Positions 27,126 to 35,007 of a DNA stretch of 64,000 bases are shown piece by piece; the stretch's first letter is position 1; every line of letters begins with the position of its first letter. Both the position numbers and the translations under genes were made by a program. Below the pieces are notes generated by a model, which was not told the DNA's origin, did no database searches, and saw nothing but the letters and a program-made list of their open reading frames with translations. Source of the stretch: Acidimicrobiaceae bacterium (lineage in GTDB: Bacteria > Actinomycetota > Acidimicrobiia > Acidimicrobiales > Aldehydirespiratoraceae); the NCBI GenBank assembly GCA_009837445.1, contig VXTM01000029.1, forward strand, positions 62,001 through 126,000, written 5' to 3'.

Positions 27126-28130
27126 TCAGGAATCCCCGTCGTCCTCCAGCATGGACGCCGACTTGGCCGCGATCCACTCGCCGGACACGACCGGCTCGTA
27201 ACGGGCCGGGCGCTCCGGCGTGATGGTCGTCGGGATGGTCTCGATGACGGCCCGGTACGACGGCTGGAAGAAGAACGGCACCGACATTCGGTCCCGGCCC
27301 CGGTCGGTGCCGTCAGGGATGACCACCCGGTGCAGGGTCGAGACCCAGCGGTCGTTGGTCCAGCGAGCCATCAGGTCTCCGAGATTCACCACGAAGCCGT
27401 CCGGCACCATCGGCACGTCGGCCCAGTCACCGTTCGACCGGATCTGCAACCCAGGGATCTGTTCGGCCGCGACGACGGTGAACGCTCCGTAGTCGGTGTG
27501 AGCGCCGCGGCGCAACTGACCGGGACGGGCCTCGCCGGCCACCGGCGGGTACCAGTTGAACAGCAGCAGCGCGGTGTGATCCTGCACCTTGTCGTCGAAC
27601 CAGTCGTCGGGAAGGTCCAAGGCTCGGGCGAACAGCGGCAGCATCTGCATGCAGAGCCGCTCCAGCACGGCGTAGTAGTGCTCGAACTGCGGCCGCAGCC
27701 CCGCCGGCTCGGTGGGCCACCGATTGGGGCAGAACGTGGCCTCCGCTCCGGCGACGTGAGCCCGGGCCCGGATCTCCGGATCGTCGAAGCGGCCGACGTT
27801 GAAGGACTCGCACAGATCCGGTGGGGTCTCGTTGTCGCCCAGGGTGGCCGCCAGCGAGGTGGTGTCCAGGCCCAGGAAACCTCGGTAGTCCTCGAACGTG
27901 GGCGGAGCCACCTTCGACTTCTCCTCGAACGGGAGCCGGAAGAACCCGCGGGCGATGTCCATGGTCTCGTCCACCAGGGCGGGCGGCACGCCGTGGCCCA
28001 CCACGATGAAGAAGCCGCTCGCCACGCACGCGTCGTCGATCGCCCGAGCCGCGGCCTCCATGCCGCCGGAGTCGCCGGCCAGGGCGCCGGAGATGTCGAC
28101 GGTGGGAACCGAGGATGCGGCCGCGACCAC
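27126..28130 (-). CDS. Isopenicillin N synthase-like 2-oxoglutarate/Fe(II) dioxygenase
   Basis: 334 residues, GTG start with TGAGGA about 7 bases upstream. DIOX_N region at residues about 8-120 (VPTVDIS, GFFIVVGHGV) and the catalytic 2OG-FeII domain after about 170. Metal ligands: H and D of GAHTDYGAFTVV and H of VSTLHRVVIP, followed by RDRMSVPFF (the R-x-S that holds the co-substrate). Bacterial members oxidise small metabolites. It is encoded 9 bases downstream of an ABC permease gene, so it probably acts on the imported compound. Confidence 0.88.
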   Translation of the reverse strand: MVAAASSVPTVDISGALAGDSGGMEAAARAIDDACVASGFFIVVGHGVPPALVDETMDIARGFFRLPFEEKSKVAPPTFEDYRGFLGLDTTSLAATLGDNETPPDLCESFNVGRFDDPEIRARAHVAGAEATFCPNRWPTEPAGLRPQFEHYYAVLERLCMQMLPLFARALDLPDDWFDDKVQDHTALLLFNWYPPVAGEARPGQLRRGAHTDYGAFTVVAAEQIPGLQIRSNGDWADVPMVPDGFVVNLGDLMARWTNDRWVSTLHRVVIPDGTDRGRDRMSVPFFFQPSYRAVIETIPTTITPERPARYEPVVSGEWIAAKSASMLEDDGDS

Positions 28131-28139
28131 GTATGGTCC

Positions 28140-29075
28140 TCAGGTGAGGCCGCGGACGAAGGGCTGGGCCAGGGCCCGGGGCTCGCGGGTGCGGTGGGCG
28201 AAGAAGGTCACCGTGACGATGGTCACCACGAACGGTGCGGCCGACAGCAACTCGGAGTTGAGCTCGTGGCCCACGGTGGGCAGCGTCAGCCGGAACGAGT
28301 TGACCGTGCCGAACAGCAGGCACCCGCCGATAACGCCCCGCATGGTCCATCCGCCGAAGATCACCGCCGCGATGGCGATGAACCCCTGGCCCCCCACGAC
28401 GGCGTCCTCGAAGCGTCCGATCTGGCCCAGAACCAGGTAGCCGCCGCCCAGTCCCGAGGTGAGCCCGGCGATGTAGATGGACTGCCGGCGGCGCTTGTTC
28501 ACGTCAATGCCCGACACGTCGGCCGACTGCGGGTTCTCGCCAACGGCCCGCACTTCCAGGCCCCAGCGGGTGCGGTACAGCAGCCACCATGCGGCCGGGA
28601 TCATCGGGTACACCAGGTACAGGGGCCACGGCTGGTTGAAGAAGGCGTCGCCGATCAGCGGGAGCTCCGACAGCGGCTTGATGGCGAACCGGTGGGCGGC
28701 CTTCGACACCGGTTGGATGCTGGTGTTCAGGAAGCTGGCGATGCCGAGCACCAGCGTGTTGAGGGCCAGCCCGACCACGAACTGGTTGGCGGTGAGCCGG
28801 TGGCTCATGTTGGCCTGCACCGACGCCACCACGGTCCCGATGACGGTGGCGAAGACCAGCCCCACGCTCACCGACTCGGTCAGGTGCATTCCCAGCGCCC
28901 CCGCGAAGGCCCCGCCCAGCACCATCCCCTCCAGCGAGATGTTGAGCGTGCCCGCCTTCTCCGCAATCGTCTCGCCAATGGCCGCGAAGGCCAGCAGCGC
29001 GGCGAAGCGCATGGCCCCCGAATAGGTCACCTCGTTGGTGACCACATCGCCGATCGCGGAGAAGAAGCCGCCCAT
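28140..29075 (-). CDS. ABC transporter permease, BMP/nucleoside-type (YufQ/NupQ-like)
   Basis: 311 residues with 8 to 10 hydrophobic segments. The segment GETIAEKAGTLNISLEGMVLGGAF is the signature of the second permease of BMP-type simple-sugar/nucleoside importers, and RAVGENPQSADVSGIDV is the coupling loop that contacts the ATPase. It starts 3 bases after the first permease gene. With the other permease, the double ATPase and the lipoprotein it forms a complete importer. Confidence 0.9.
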   Translation of the reverse strand: MGGFFSAIGDVVTNEVTYSGAMRFAALLAFAAIGETIAEKAGTLNISLEGMVLGGAFAGALGMHLTESVSVGLVFATVIGTVVASVQANMSHRLTANQFVVGLALNTLVLGIASFLNTSIQPVSKAAHRFAIKPLSELPLIGDAFFNQPWPLYLVYPMIPAAWWLLYRTRWGLEVRAVGENPQSADVSGIDVNKRRRQSIYIAGLTSGLGGGYLVLGQIGRFEDAVVGGQGFIAIAAVIFGGWTMRGVIGGCLLFGTVNSFRLTLPTVGHELNSELLSAAPFVVTIVTVTFFAHRTREPRALAQPFVRGLT

Positions 29076-29078
29076 GGC

Positions 29079-30248
29079 TCAGGTCCTGTCTCTGGTGGCC
29101 GACAGCGCGCGGCGGCGCTCGCGGATGAAGAGGATGGCCGGAGGCACCAGCAGGGCCAGCACGAGCAGGGCCAGCACCACCTGGGAGATCTCGCGCTCCA
29201 CCCCGGTGGCGGCCAGGAAGCCCGAGCCGGCTCGCAACCCGGCGAAACTGAAGGCCACGACCACGATGCCGACCGGGTGGGAGCGAGCCACCAGGGCCAC
29301 CAGGAGCCCCTCCCATCCGATGTTGTTGGCGAAGCCTGGTGTGAACCGGTAGTTGCCGAAGTCTCCGCCGGAGAGCATCAGGGCTCCGGCCAGACCGGCG
29401 CACGCGCCGGAGATCAGCATGGCGGTGGTGCCGTACTTGACGGTGGACACGCCGGCGCGCTGGGCGGTGCGGGCGTTGCGGCCCAGCATCCTCATGCGGA
29501 AGCCCCAGACGCTGCGCTTGAACAGCAGGAACACGATCACAGCCATCAGCACCACCGCGAAGGCGCTGATCGGGAAGTCGTTGCCCCAGATGTCGATGAG
29601 GGGCAGCCGGGTGTCCGCTTCCAGCTGCTCGCTCACTTGGTTGCGAACCGAGCGGTCCTCCCGGAACGGGGCCAGCAGCAGCCAGTCGACCTTCAGGGCG
29701 TAGCCGGTCGCCTGCGACGCCACCGTTATGAGCAGCAACGTGGTGAGCACCTCCGGCACCCGCCGCCAGTACAGGAGCCAGCTGGCGATGCCGGCCCACA
29801 TGGCCCCGGCGAGAGCACCCACGATGAGCAGGCAGACGATCACCACCGGACCCGGGCCGCCCAGGCGCACGCCAACGTATGTGGCGAAAGCGGTGCCCAT
29901 CATCACCTGGCCCTCCTGGCCGATGTTGACCACGCCGGCCCGACCGTTGATGGCGGTTCCCAGCGCCACCACCACGAGGGGGATGGCGATGCCGATGGTC
30001 TCGCCCCAGCGGCCCGGGGCCCGCAAGCTGCCGTCGAGCAGGGCCGAGAAGACCGCCTGCCACGACCCTCCGGTGGCCCACACGATCAACGCCGACGCGA
30101 ACAGGGCGACGACGATGCACCCGAGGTACATGGCCGCGGCGACAGCCGCCTCGTGAAGCCGCGAGGGGGCAGTCGCCGATCGCCCGGAAGCGGTCGGGTC
30201 GGTGCCGGAGTCGCCGGCGGCTGCCTGCGGCGTCTGCTGGTCGCTCAT
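29079..30248 (-). CDS. ABC transporter permease, BMP/nucleoside-type (YufP/NupP-like)
   Basis: 389 residues. A cytosolic N-terminal tail of about 35 polar residues precedes about ten membrane segments. INGRAGVVNIGQEGQVMMG is the conserved membrane-domain motif of this permease class, and MLGRNARTAQRAGVSTVKYG is the ATPase-coupling loop. It lies 18 bases downstream of the ATPase gene. Partner of the shorter permease encoded next. Confidence 0.9.
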   Translation of the reverse strand: MSDQQTPQAAAGDSGTDPTASGRSATAPSRLHEAAVAAAMYLGCIVVALFASALIVWATGGSWQAVFSALLDGSLRAPGRWGETIGIAIPLVVVALGTAINGRAGVVNIGQEGQVMMGTAFATYVGVRLGGPGPVVIVCLLIVGALAGAMWAGIASWLLYWRRVPEVLTTLLLITVASQATGYALKVDWLLLAPFREDRSVRNQVSEQLEADTRLPLIDIWGNDFPISAFAVVLMAVIVFLLFKRSVWGFRMRMLGRNARTAQRAGVSTVKYGTTAMLISGACAGLAGALMLSGGDFGNYRFTPGFANNIGWEGLLVALVARSHPVGIVVVAFSFAGLRAGSGFLAATGVEREISQVVLALLVLALLVPPAILFIRERRRALSATRDRT

Positions 30249-30266
30249 CCGGCCGTCGCGTCCCGG

Positions 30267-31901
30267 CTAGGCGGCGGCCTCAGCATCAGCCTCGGCACCT
30301 GCGCCGCCCAGCAGGAGGCCCAGTTCCTCGAGGTCCACATCGGCTCGGTCCATCTCGCCGATGATGCGGCCCCGGAACAGCACCACGACACGGTCGGACA
30401 GTTGCAGGATCTCCTCCAGTTCGTTCGATATGAGCAGAACTCCCACACCGCTGTCGGCTACCTGGCGGAGACGGTTGGTCATCCATTCGATAGCACCGAC
30501 GTCGAGACCCCGGGTGGGTTGGGCCGCCACCAGCACCTTGGGCGAGTAGCTCAACTCCCGGGCCAGCACGACCCTCTGCTGGTTGCCGCCCGAGAGCGAC
30601 CAGAAGGGGGCGTCCGGACCGGCAGTGTGGATGTCGAAGTTCTCGATGAGGACGGCCGCGTCTCGCCGCATCACGGCCGGGTCGTAGATCCCGCGCTTGG
30701 CGATCCGCTCGATGTCCACCAGGAAGAGGTTCTCAGCCACCGTCATGTCGAGCACGCAGCCCGAGGCGTGGCGGTCCTCGGGGATGACGGCGACCCCCGC
30801 GGAGGACATGGCGCCCGGACTTCCCGGCTCGACCCTGACGCCGTCCACCTCTACCGAGCCCGCCTCGGCGGGAAGCAGGCTCGACAGCAGGTCGGTCAAC
30901 GCGGCCTGGCCGTTGCCCTCCACGCCGGCCACTCCGACGATCTCGGAGTCGAACACGTCGACACTGAGGCCGTCGAGGGAGACTCGTCCGTCGGGACCCC
31001 GGGCCACGACGTCTCGGAGACGGAGCGCGGGCACTCGCGGCACGGAATCGCCGCCGGTGCCCTCATGCTCCCCATCCCGGGAGCCCTCGCCGTCGTCATC
31101 GCCCGCGCCGGCCGCGACCGTCTCGATGAGGCCCAGGGCCGAAGCCTCCGACCGAAGCGACACTTCCCGGCCGACCATCGCCCTGGCCAGCATGGGCGCA
31201 TCGGCGTCGGAGGTCTCCATCCGTTGCACCACGGACCCGGCCCGCATGATCGTGACCTCGTCGGTGGCGTGGAGGATCTCATCGAGTTTGTGGCTCACCA
31301 GCGCCACCGCCCGGTTCTCCTCCCGCACCGCCTGGCGCAGAACGTCGAACAGCCGCTCGGACTCGCCCGGGGTGAGCACCGAGGTCGGCTCGTCGAAGAT
31401 CAAGATGCTCGGATCGCGGCGCAGGCACTTGATGATCTCCACCCGCTGGCGGACCCCCGCCGAGAGGTCGCCGACCTTGGCGTCTGCATCCACACCGAGG
31501 CCGTAGTGCTCGCTGATCTCGGCCACGCGGCGCCGGGCCGCGGGCGCGTCGAACCGGCCGGTGTCGCCCAGCATCACGTTCTCCCACACCGTGAGCGGCT
31601 CCACCAGGCTGAAGTGCTGATGGACCATGCCGATGCCGCGGATCGAGGCATCGTGGGGATCGCGGATCTGGCACCGTTCGCCGTCCACTTCGATGGTGCC
31701 GCCATCGGGAAGCACCAGACCGATCAGCACCTTCATGAGCGTGGACTTGCCCGCGCCGTTCTCTCCGAGGATGCCGTGGATCCGGCCGCGGTGAAGCGTC
31801 AGGTCCACACGGTCGCAGGCCACGATGGCCCCGAACGACTTGGAGATCGAGGTGAGCCGGACGGCGGGGACCTCCGTCCCCGCCGTCCGCTGATCAGCCA
31901 T
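30267..31901 (-). CDS. ABC transporter ATP-binding protein with two nucleotide-binding domains
   Basis: 544 residues. NBD1: Walker A GENGAGKST (near residue 46), signature LSAGVRQRVEI, Walker B LIFDEPTSVLTP. NBD2: signature LSGGNQQRVVLARELSY and Walker B-like VLVAAQPTRGLDV, with a Walker A position reading EGNGQAAL that lacks the Lys. A degenerate second Walker A is normal for the RbsA/YufO type. An acidic Gly/Asp/Glu-rich insert (about residues 268-290) in the linker is unusual. It powers the nucleoside-type importer. Confidence 0.92.
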   Translation of the reverse strand: MADQRTAGTEVPAVRLTSISKSFGAIVACDRVDLTLHRGRIHGILGENGAGKSTLMKVLIGLVLPDGGTIEVDGERCQIRDPHDASIRGIGMVHQHFSLVEPLTVWENVMLGDTGRFDAPAARRRVAEISEHYGLGVDADAKVGDLSAGVRQRVEIIKCLRRDPSILIFDEPTSVLTPGESERLFDVLRQAVREENRAVALVSHKLDEILHATDEVTIMRAGSVVQRMETSDADAPMLARAMVGREVSLRSEASALGLIETVAAGAGDDDGEGSRDGEHEGTGGDSVPRVPALRLRDVVARGPDGRVSLDGLSVDVFDSEIVGVAGVEGNGQAALTDLLSSLLPAEAGSVEVDGVRVEPGSPGAMSSAGVAVIPEDRHASGCVLDMTVAENLFLVDIERIAKRGIYDPAVMRRDAAVLIENFDIHTAGPDAPFWSLSGGNQQRVVLARELSYSPKVLVAAQPTRGLDVGAIEWMTNRLRQVADSGVGVLLISNELEEILQLSDRVVVLFRGRIIGEMDRADVDLEELGLLLGGAGAEADAEAAA

Positions 31902-31939
31902 ATGCCGGTCTCTCGGGTCTAGCTGCCCCTACGTAGCGC

Positions 31940-33094
31940 TCAGGCGTCCGAGCAGACCAACGGAGCCTCGAGGTCGGCGCCGCCGTAGGCGATGGCCCGG
32001 ATGGTGTCGAACTCGGCGAGGCAGTAGCCGTTCCACACGTCGGCGTGGGCCTGGTCGAGCAGGTCCTTCTGCTCCGGCGTGGGATTGCAGATCAGCGCGC
32101 CGACCTCCGGGTCGCGACCGACTGAGAACTTGTAGATGTCACCCTCGACGAAGTCTCCCGACACGATGAGGGGGAACACCGCCCGGGCGAAGTCGCCGCC
32201 GTCGAACAGCGCGGCCATCTCCCAGGTCAGATCGGTCCGTGAGCACACGTCGGAAGCGCCCGCGCTCGTCACCGGGATGCCGTGCTCGTTGGCCAGCTGG
32301 ACGAGAGGCTCGTGGGCGCCGCCCAGGTACGGGTAGAGGAGGTCCATACCCGCGTCGAGGGCGACGTTGAACGCCTCGGTCGCTCCGGCCACGTTGTCGA
32401 AGTCGAACGGGAAGTTGCCTGTCGGGGTGTAGACCACGTCGTAGCTGGGGTCCACGGCCTTCATGCCGAGCCGCATCGCCAGCTCGGTCTCGACCTCGAA
32501 GCCGAGGTCGCAGCAGCCGATCATGTACGCGGTGTCACCACCATGCTCCTGCAGGAGGAGGCCGGCAGCCACGCCGACCACGTACTCGATCTCGGCACCG
32601 TCGTTGGTGCTGAGGGCCACCCCGTCCATCTGGGGGAACCCGGTGCCGCAGTTGCAGTACCAGAAGATGTCGGGGTACTGCTCCACGAGGTCTGGCAGCG
32701 GGTCGGAGATCTCGCCCGCGCCGACCGCGATGATGTCGACGCCCTGCGCGGCCAGGTTCTCCAACTCGGTGGCTGCTACGGCGGGCTCGATGTTGTCGAT
32801 GACGATGGGCGCCTCCCAGCCCTGCGCCGCCGAGATCTCCTCGGCCGCATCCACCAGCGCTTGGTAGTAGGCGCCGTCGTCCCGGGGACCGGCGGCGGCC
32901 ACACCGACGACGACTTTGCCGTCGCCGTTGGTGTCCATCGGGTCGGCCGGCGGGGCCTCCGTAGTCGCCGGGGCCTCCGTAGTCGCCGGGGCTGCGGGCT
33001 CCGTGGCTTCCTCGTCATCGCTTCCGCAGGACGCCGCTACCAGCGAAAAGACCGCGAGCGCCGCTGCCAGCCATCTGAACGAATGTCGTCTCAT
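31940..33094 (-). CDS. BMP-family substrate-binding lipoprotein
   Basis: 384 residues from ATG 33094, chosen over a longer frame because GGAGG sits 8 bases upstream and a clean lipoprotein signal follows: RR at the N-terminus, a hydrophobic core, then VAAS before Cys (SLVAASCGSDDEE). A low-complexity linker (ATTEAPATTEAP) precedes the BMP/Med domain, which begins at KVVVGVAAAGPRDDGAYYQAL. BMP proteins bind nucleosides or related compounds outside the membrane and feed the importer. A 14-base palindrome lies 50 bases upstream. Confidence 0.9.
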   Translation of the reverse strand: MRRHSFRWLAAALAVFSLVAASCGSDDEEATEPAAPATTEAPATTEAPPADPMDTNGDGKVVVGVAAAGPRDDGAYYQALVDAAEEISAAQGWEAPIVIDNIEPAVAATELENLAAQGVDIIAVGAGEISDPLPDLVEQYPDIFWYCNCGTGFPQMDGVALSTNDGAEIEYVVGVAAGLLLQEHGGDTAYMIGCCDLGFEVETELAMRLGMKAVDPSYDVVYTPTGNFPFDFDNVAGATEAFNVALDAGMDLLYPYLGGAHEPLVQLANEHGIPVTSAGASDVCSRTDLTWEMAALFDGGDFARAVFPLIVSGDFVEGDIYKFSVGRDPEVGALICNPTPEQKDLLDQAHADVWNGYCLAEFDTIRAIAYGGADLEAPLVCSDA

Positions 33095-33143
33095 GTCCCC
33101 TCCAGTGTGGAACCGCTTGCGCCCCGGCGACGGTTGCACCGGG

Positions 33144-33157
33144 GCCTGTATACAGGC
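33144..33157 (-). promoter_or_regulatory. 14-bp perfect palindrome upstream of the ABC importer operon
   Basis: GCCTGTATACAGGC, a perfect inverted repeat about 50 bases before the BMP lipoprotein ATG and 120 bases before the divergent Rieske gene. The TGTATACA core is typical of operators read by GntR-family repressors. The regulator is not identifiable here. Confidence 0.45.
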
Positions 33158-33277
33158 GAGGACCATAGCATTGCTGTCGAGCCGATGTCCTGCCGGGCGC
33201 AGCCGCTGCCGGTCCCCTTCGGGACGGTTATGCGCAACGCGCTAACGTGGCCTCCCGCAAACCTCTAGGAGGCGCGG

Positions 33278-34516
33278 ATGGCTTCGTTACGCAGCCCGGT
33301 CCCGCTGGAGGACATCGAGCCCGCGGCCCGGCCCGTAGACGTCGCGGTCGGCCTGCCGCCGGCGTGTTACACCGACGAGGAGTTCTACCGGTTCGAGAAG
33401 GCGGCCGTCTTCGACACCGAATGGCTGTGCGTGGGCCGCTCCAGCCAGATCCCCGAACCGGGCGACTACTTCACAGCCACCCTGCTGGGTACCGAGCCGG
33501 TGATCGTGGTGCGCAACCGCGACGGCCGGATCAACGTGATGTCGTCGATCTGCCAGCACCGGGCGATGTGCGTCACCGCTCCGGCCGAGCGGCCCAAGGC
33601 GGAGTGGTTCGACCCGCCCCCGGAGTGCAGCGGCTCGACCCGCAACTTCCGCTGCCCCTACCACTGGTGGACCTACGACCTCGACGGACGCCTGATCGGC
33701 GCACCCGAGATGCATCAGCGTCCCGGTTTCGTGCGCTCGGAGATCTCCCTGCCCCAGCTCGCGGTGGAGGAATGGCAGGGTTTCGTGTTCTGCTCGCTGG
33801 CCGCTGAGGTGGCCCCGCTCGGCCCGAGGCTGGCAGCCTTCGACGAGATGCTGGCCGTCTACTGCCTGGATGAACTGGTCACCACCGAGCCGGCCCGGCT
33901 GGAGATGCCCTTCAACTGGAAGATCTTCGCCGAGAACTTCATGGACGCCTACCACTCGCTGCGACTGCACGCCTCCCTCTACGACTTCACCGAAGCCGAC
34001 ACCAGCAAAGAGACGCTGCTGGCAGGCACCTTCCCCCCGCTGGAGCCCGGCTCGGTCGGGCTCGGCGGGAAGGGGCGCACCGGCTTCAAGGACCGGGGCA
34101 TGAACCCCACCCAGTCGGCACTGTTCCCGCCCATCCCGACGCTCAGCGACGACGACCGGTGGAACGTGGTGTACCTCTACGTGGCGCCCAGCCTGCTGAT
34201 CGGCTGCCACAGCGACTCGGTCCACTGGACCGCGGTGCAGCCGGCCGGCACCGACCTGTCCATCATGACGTCCGGATTCCTGTTCCCCGAGTCCACCGCC
34301 AAGCTGAAGCTGTTCGACCAGCTCCTGGAGCAGCACGAACGGGGGCTCGACTACTTCTGGGACCAGGACATGCCGGTGGCGGTGGCCAGCCAGCGGGGCA
34401 TGGCGTCGCGCTTCGCGCCCCAGGGCCCGCTGAGCCTGCAGGACTTCTTCCGCTCGCAGCTCGCGGAGTGGCTGATGGAGCGCTACCGGGCCGCCGAGGG
34501 GGCCGCGGGGGCGTGA
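33278..34516 (+). CDS. Rieske non-heme iron oxygenase with enlarged cluster loop
   Basis: 412 residues, ATG with AGGAGG 6 bases upstream. Rieske ligands are C92-x-H94 (CQHRAM) and C126-x2-H129 (CPYHWW). The interval between the two ligand pairs is 31 residues, compared with 16 in the other Rieske protein of this window; the extra loop is AERPKAEWFDPPPECSG-like and carries one more Cys. Catalytic iron motif ENFMDAYHSLRLH. Its stop overlaps the GTG of the [2Fe-2S] molybdoenzyme subunit, so oxygenase and molybdoenzyme are cotranscribed and probably act on the same compound. Substrate not assignable. Confidence 0.85.
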   Translation: MASLRSPVPLEDIEPAARPVDVAVGLPPACYTDEEFYRFEKAAVFDTEWLCVGRSSQIPEPGDYFTATLLGTEPVIVVRNRDGRINVMSSICQHRAMCVTAPAERPKAEWFDPPPECSGSTRNFRCPYHWWTYDLDGRLIGAPEMHQRPGFVRSEISLPQLAVEEWQGFVFCSLAAEVAPLGPRLAAFDEMLAVYCLDELVTTEPARLEMPFNWKIFAENFMDAYHSLRLHASLYDFTEADTSKETLLAGTFPPLEPGSVGLGGKGRTGFKDRGMNPTQSALFPPIPTLSDDDRWNVVYLYVAPSLLIGCHSDSVHWTAVQPAGTDLSIMTSGFLFPESTAKLKLFDQLLEQHERGLDYFWDQDMPVAVASQRGMASRFAPQGPLSLQDFFRSQLAEWLMERYRAAEGAAGA

Positions 34517-35007
34517 CCGTCCGTCTCGTTGTCAACGGCGAGCGGGTGAAGCTGGAAGTACCCCCAACGACCCGGCTGATCGACGTACTGCGCGACCACC
34601 TGGGCCTGACCGGCACCAAGGAGGCCTGCGGTCGCGGCGACTGCGGCGCGTGCACAGTGCTGGTGGGCGACCGGGCCGTACCGTCCTGCCTGGTGCTCTC
34701 AGCTCGAGTGACGGAGCCGGTGCGCACCGTGGAGAGCATCGCGCCGGAGGCCTCGGCACTGCGGGAGGCACTCGCTGACCTCGGAGGCCTGCAGTGCGGG
34801 TACTGCACTCCTGGCATCGTTGTTCGGGCCCACCAGCTGATTGCCGGCATCGATCGCGGCAACCATGTGGACGTGAGGCACGCGCTCGGCGGGAACTTCT
34901 GCCGCTGCACCGGCTACAACGGCGTGGTCGCGGCCATCGATCAGGTGGTCGCGACCGTCGCGGCTCGTGACTCCACGGGCCAGCACCCGAGGGACGGCAA
35001 CCGATGA
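34513..35007 (+). CDS. Xanthine dehydrogenase/CO dehydrogenase-type [2Fe-2S] subunit
   Basis: 164 residues from GTG 34513. Plant-type cluster Cys are in ACGRGDCGACTV plus a following SC; the second, helical cluster domain has CGYCTPG and CRCTGY. This is the small electron-transfer subunit (XdhC/CoxS/HcrC type) of molybdenum hydroxylases. The start overlaps the Rieske stop (GTGA), and its own stop overlaps the next ATG (ATGA). A C-terminal tail of about 12 residues after the last helix is unremarkable. Confidence 0.92.
   Translation: MTVRLVVNGERVKLEVPPTTRLIDVLRDHLGLTGTKEACGRGDCGACTVLVGDRAVPSCLVLSARVTEPVRTVESIAPEASALREALADLGGLQCGYCTPGIVVRAHQLIAGIDRGNHVDVRHALGGNFCRCTGYNGVVAAIDQVVATVAARDSTGQHPRDGNR

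Noticed and set aside
26904-31922. 1,672-codon open frame on the plus strand
   Set aside because: It lies antisense to the ABC importer operon, and its composition (His, Gly, Arg, Gln rich, no domain) is that of a GC-rich shadow frame; the minus-strand genes have full family motifs.
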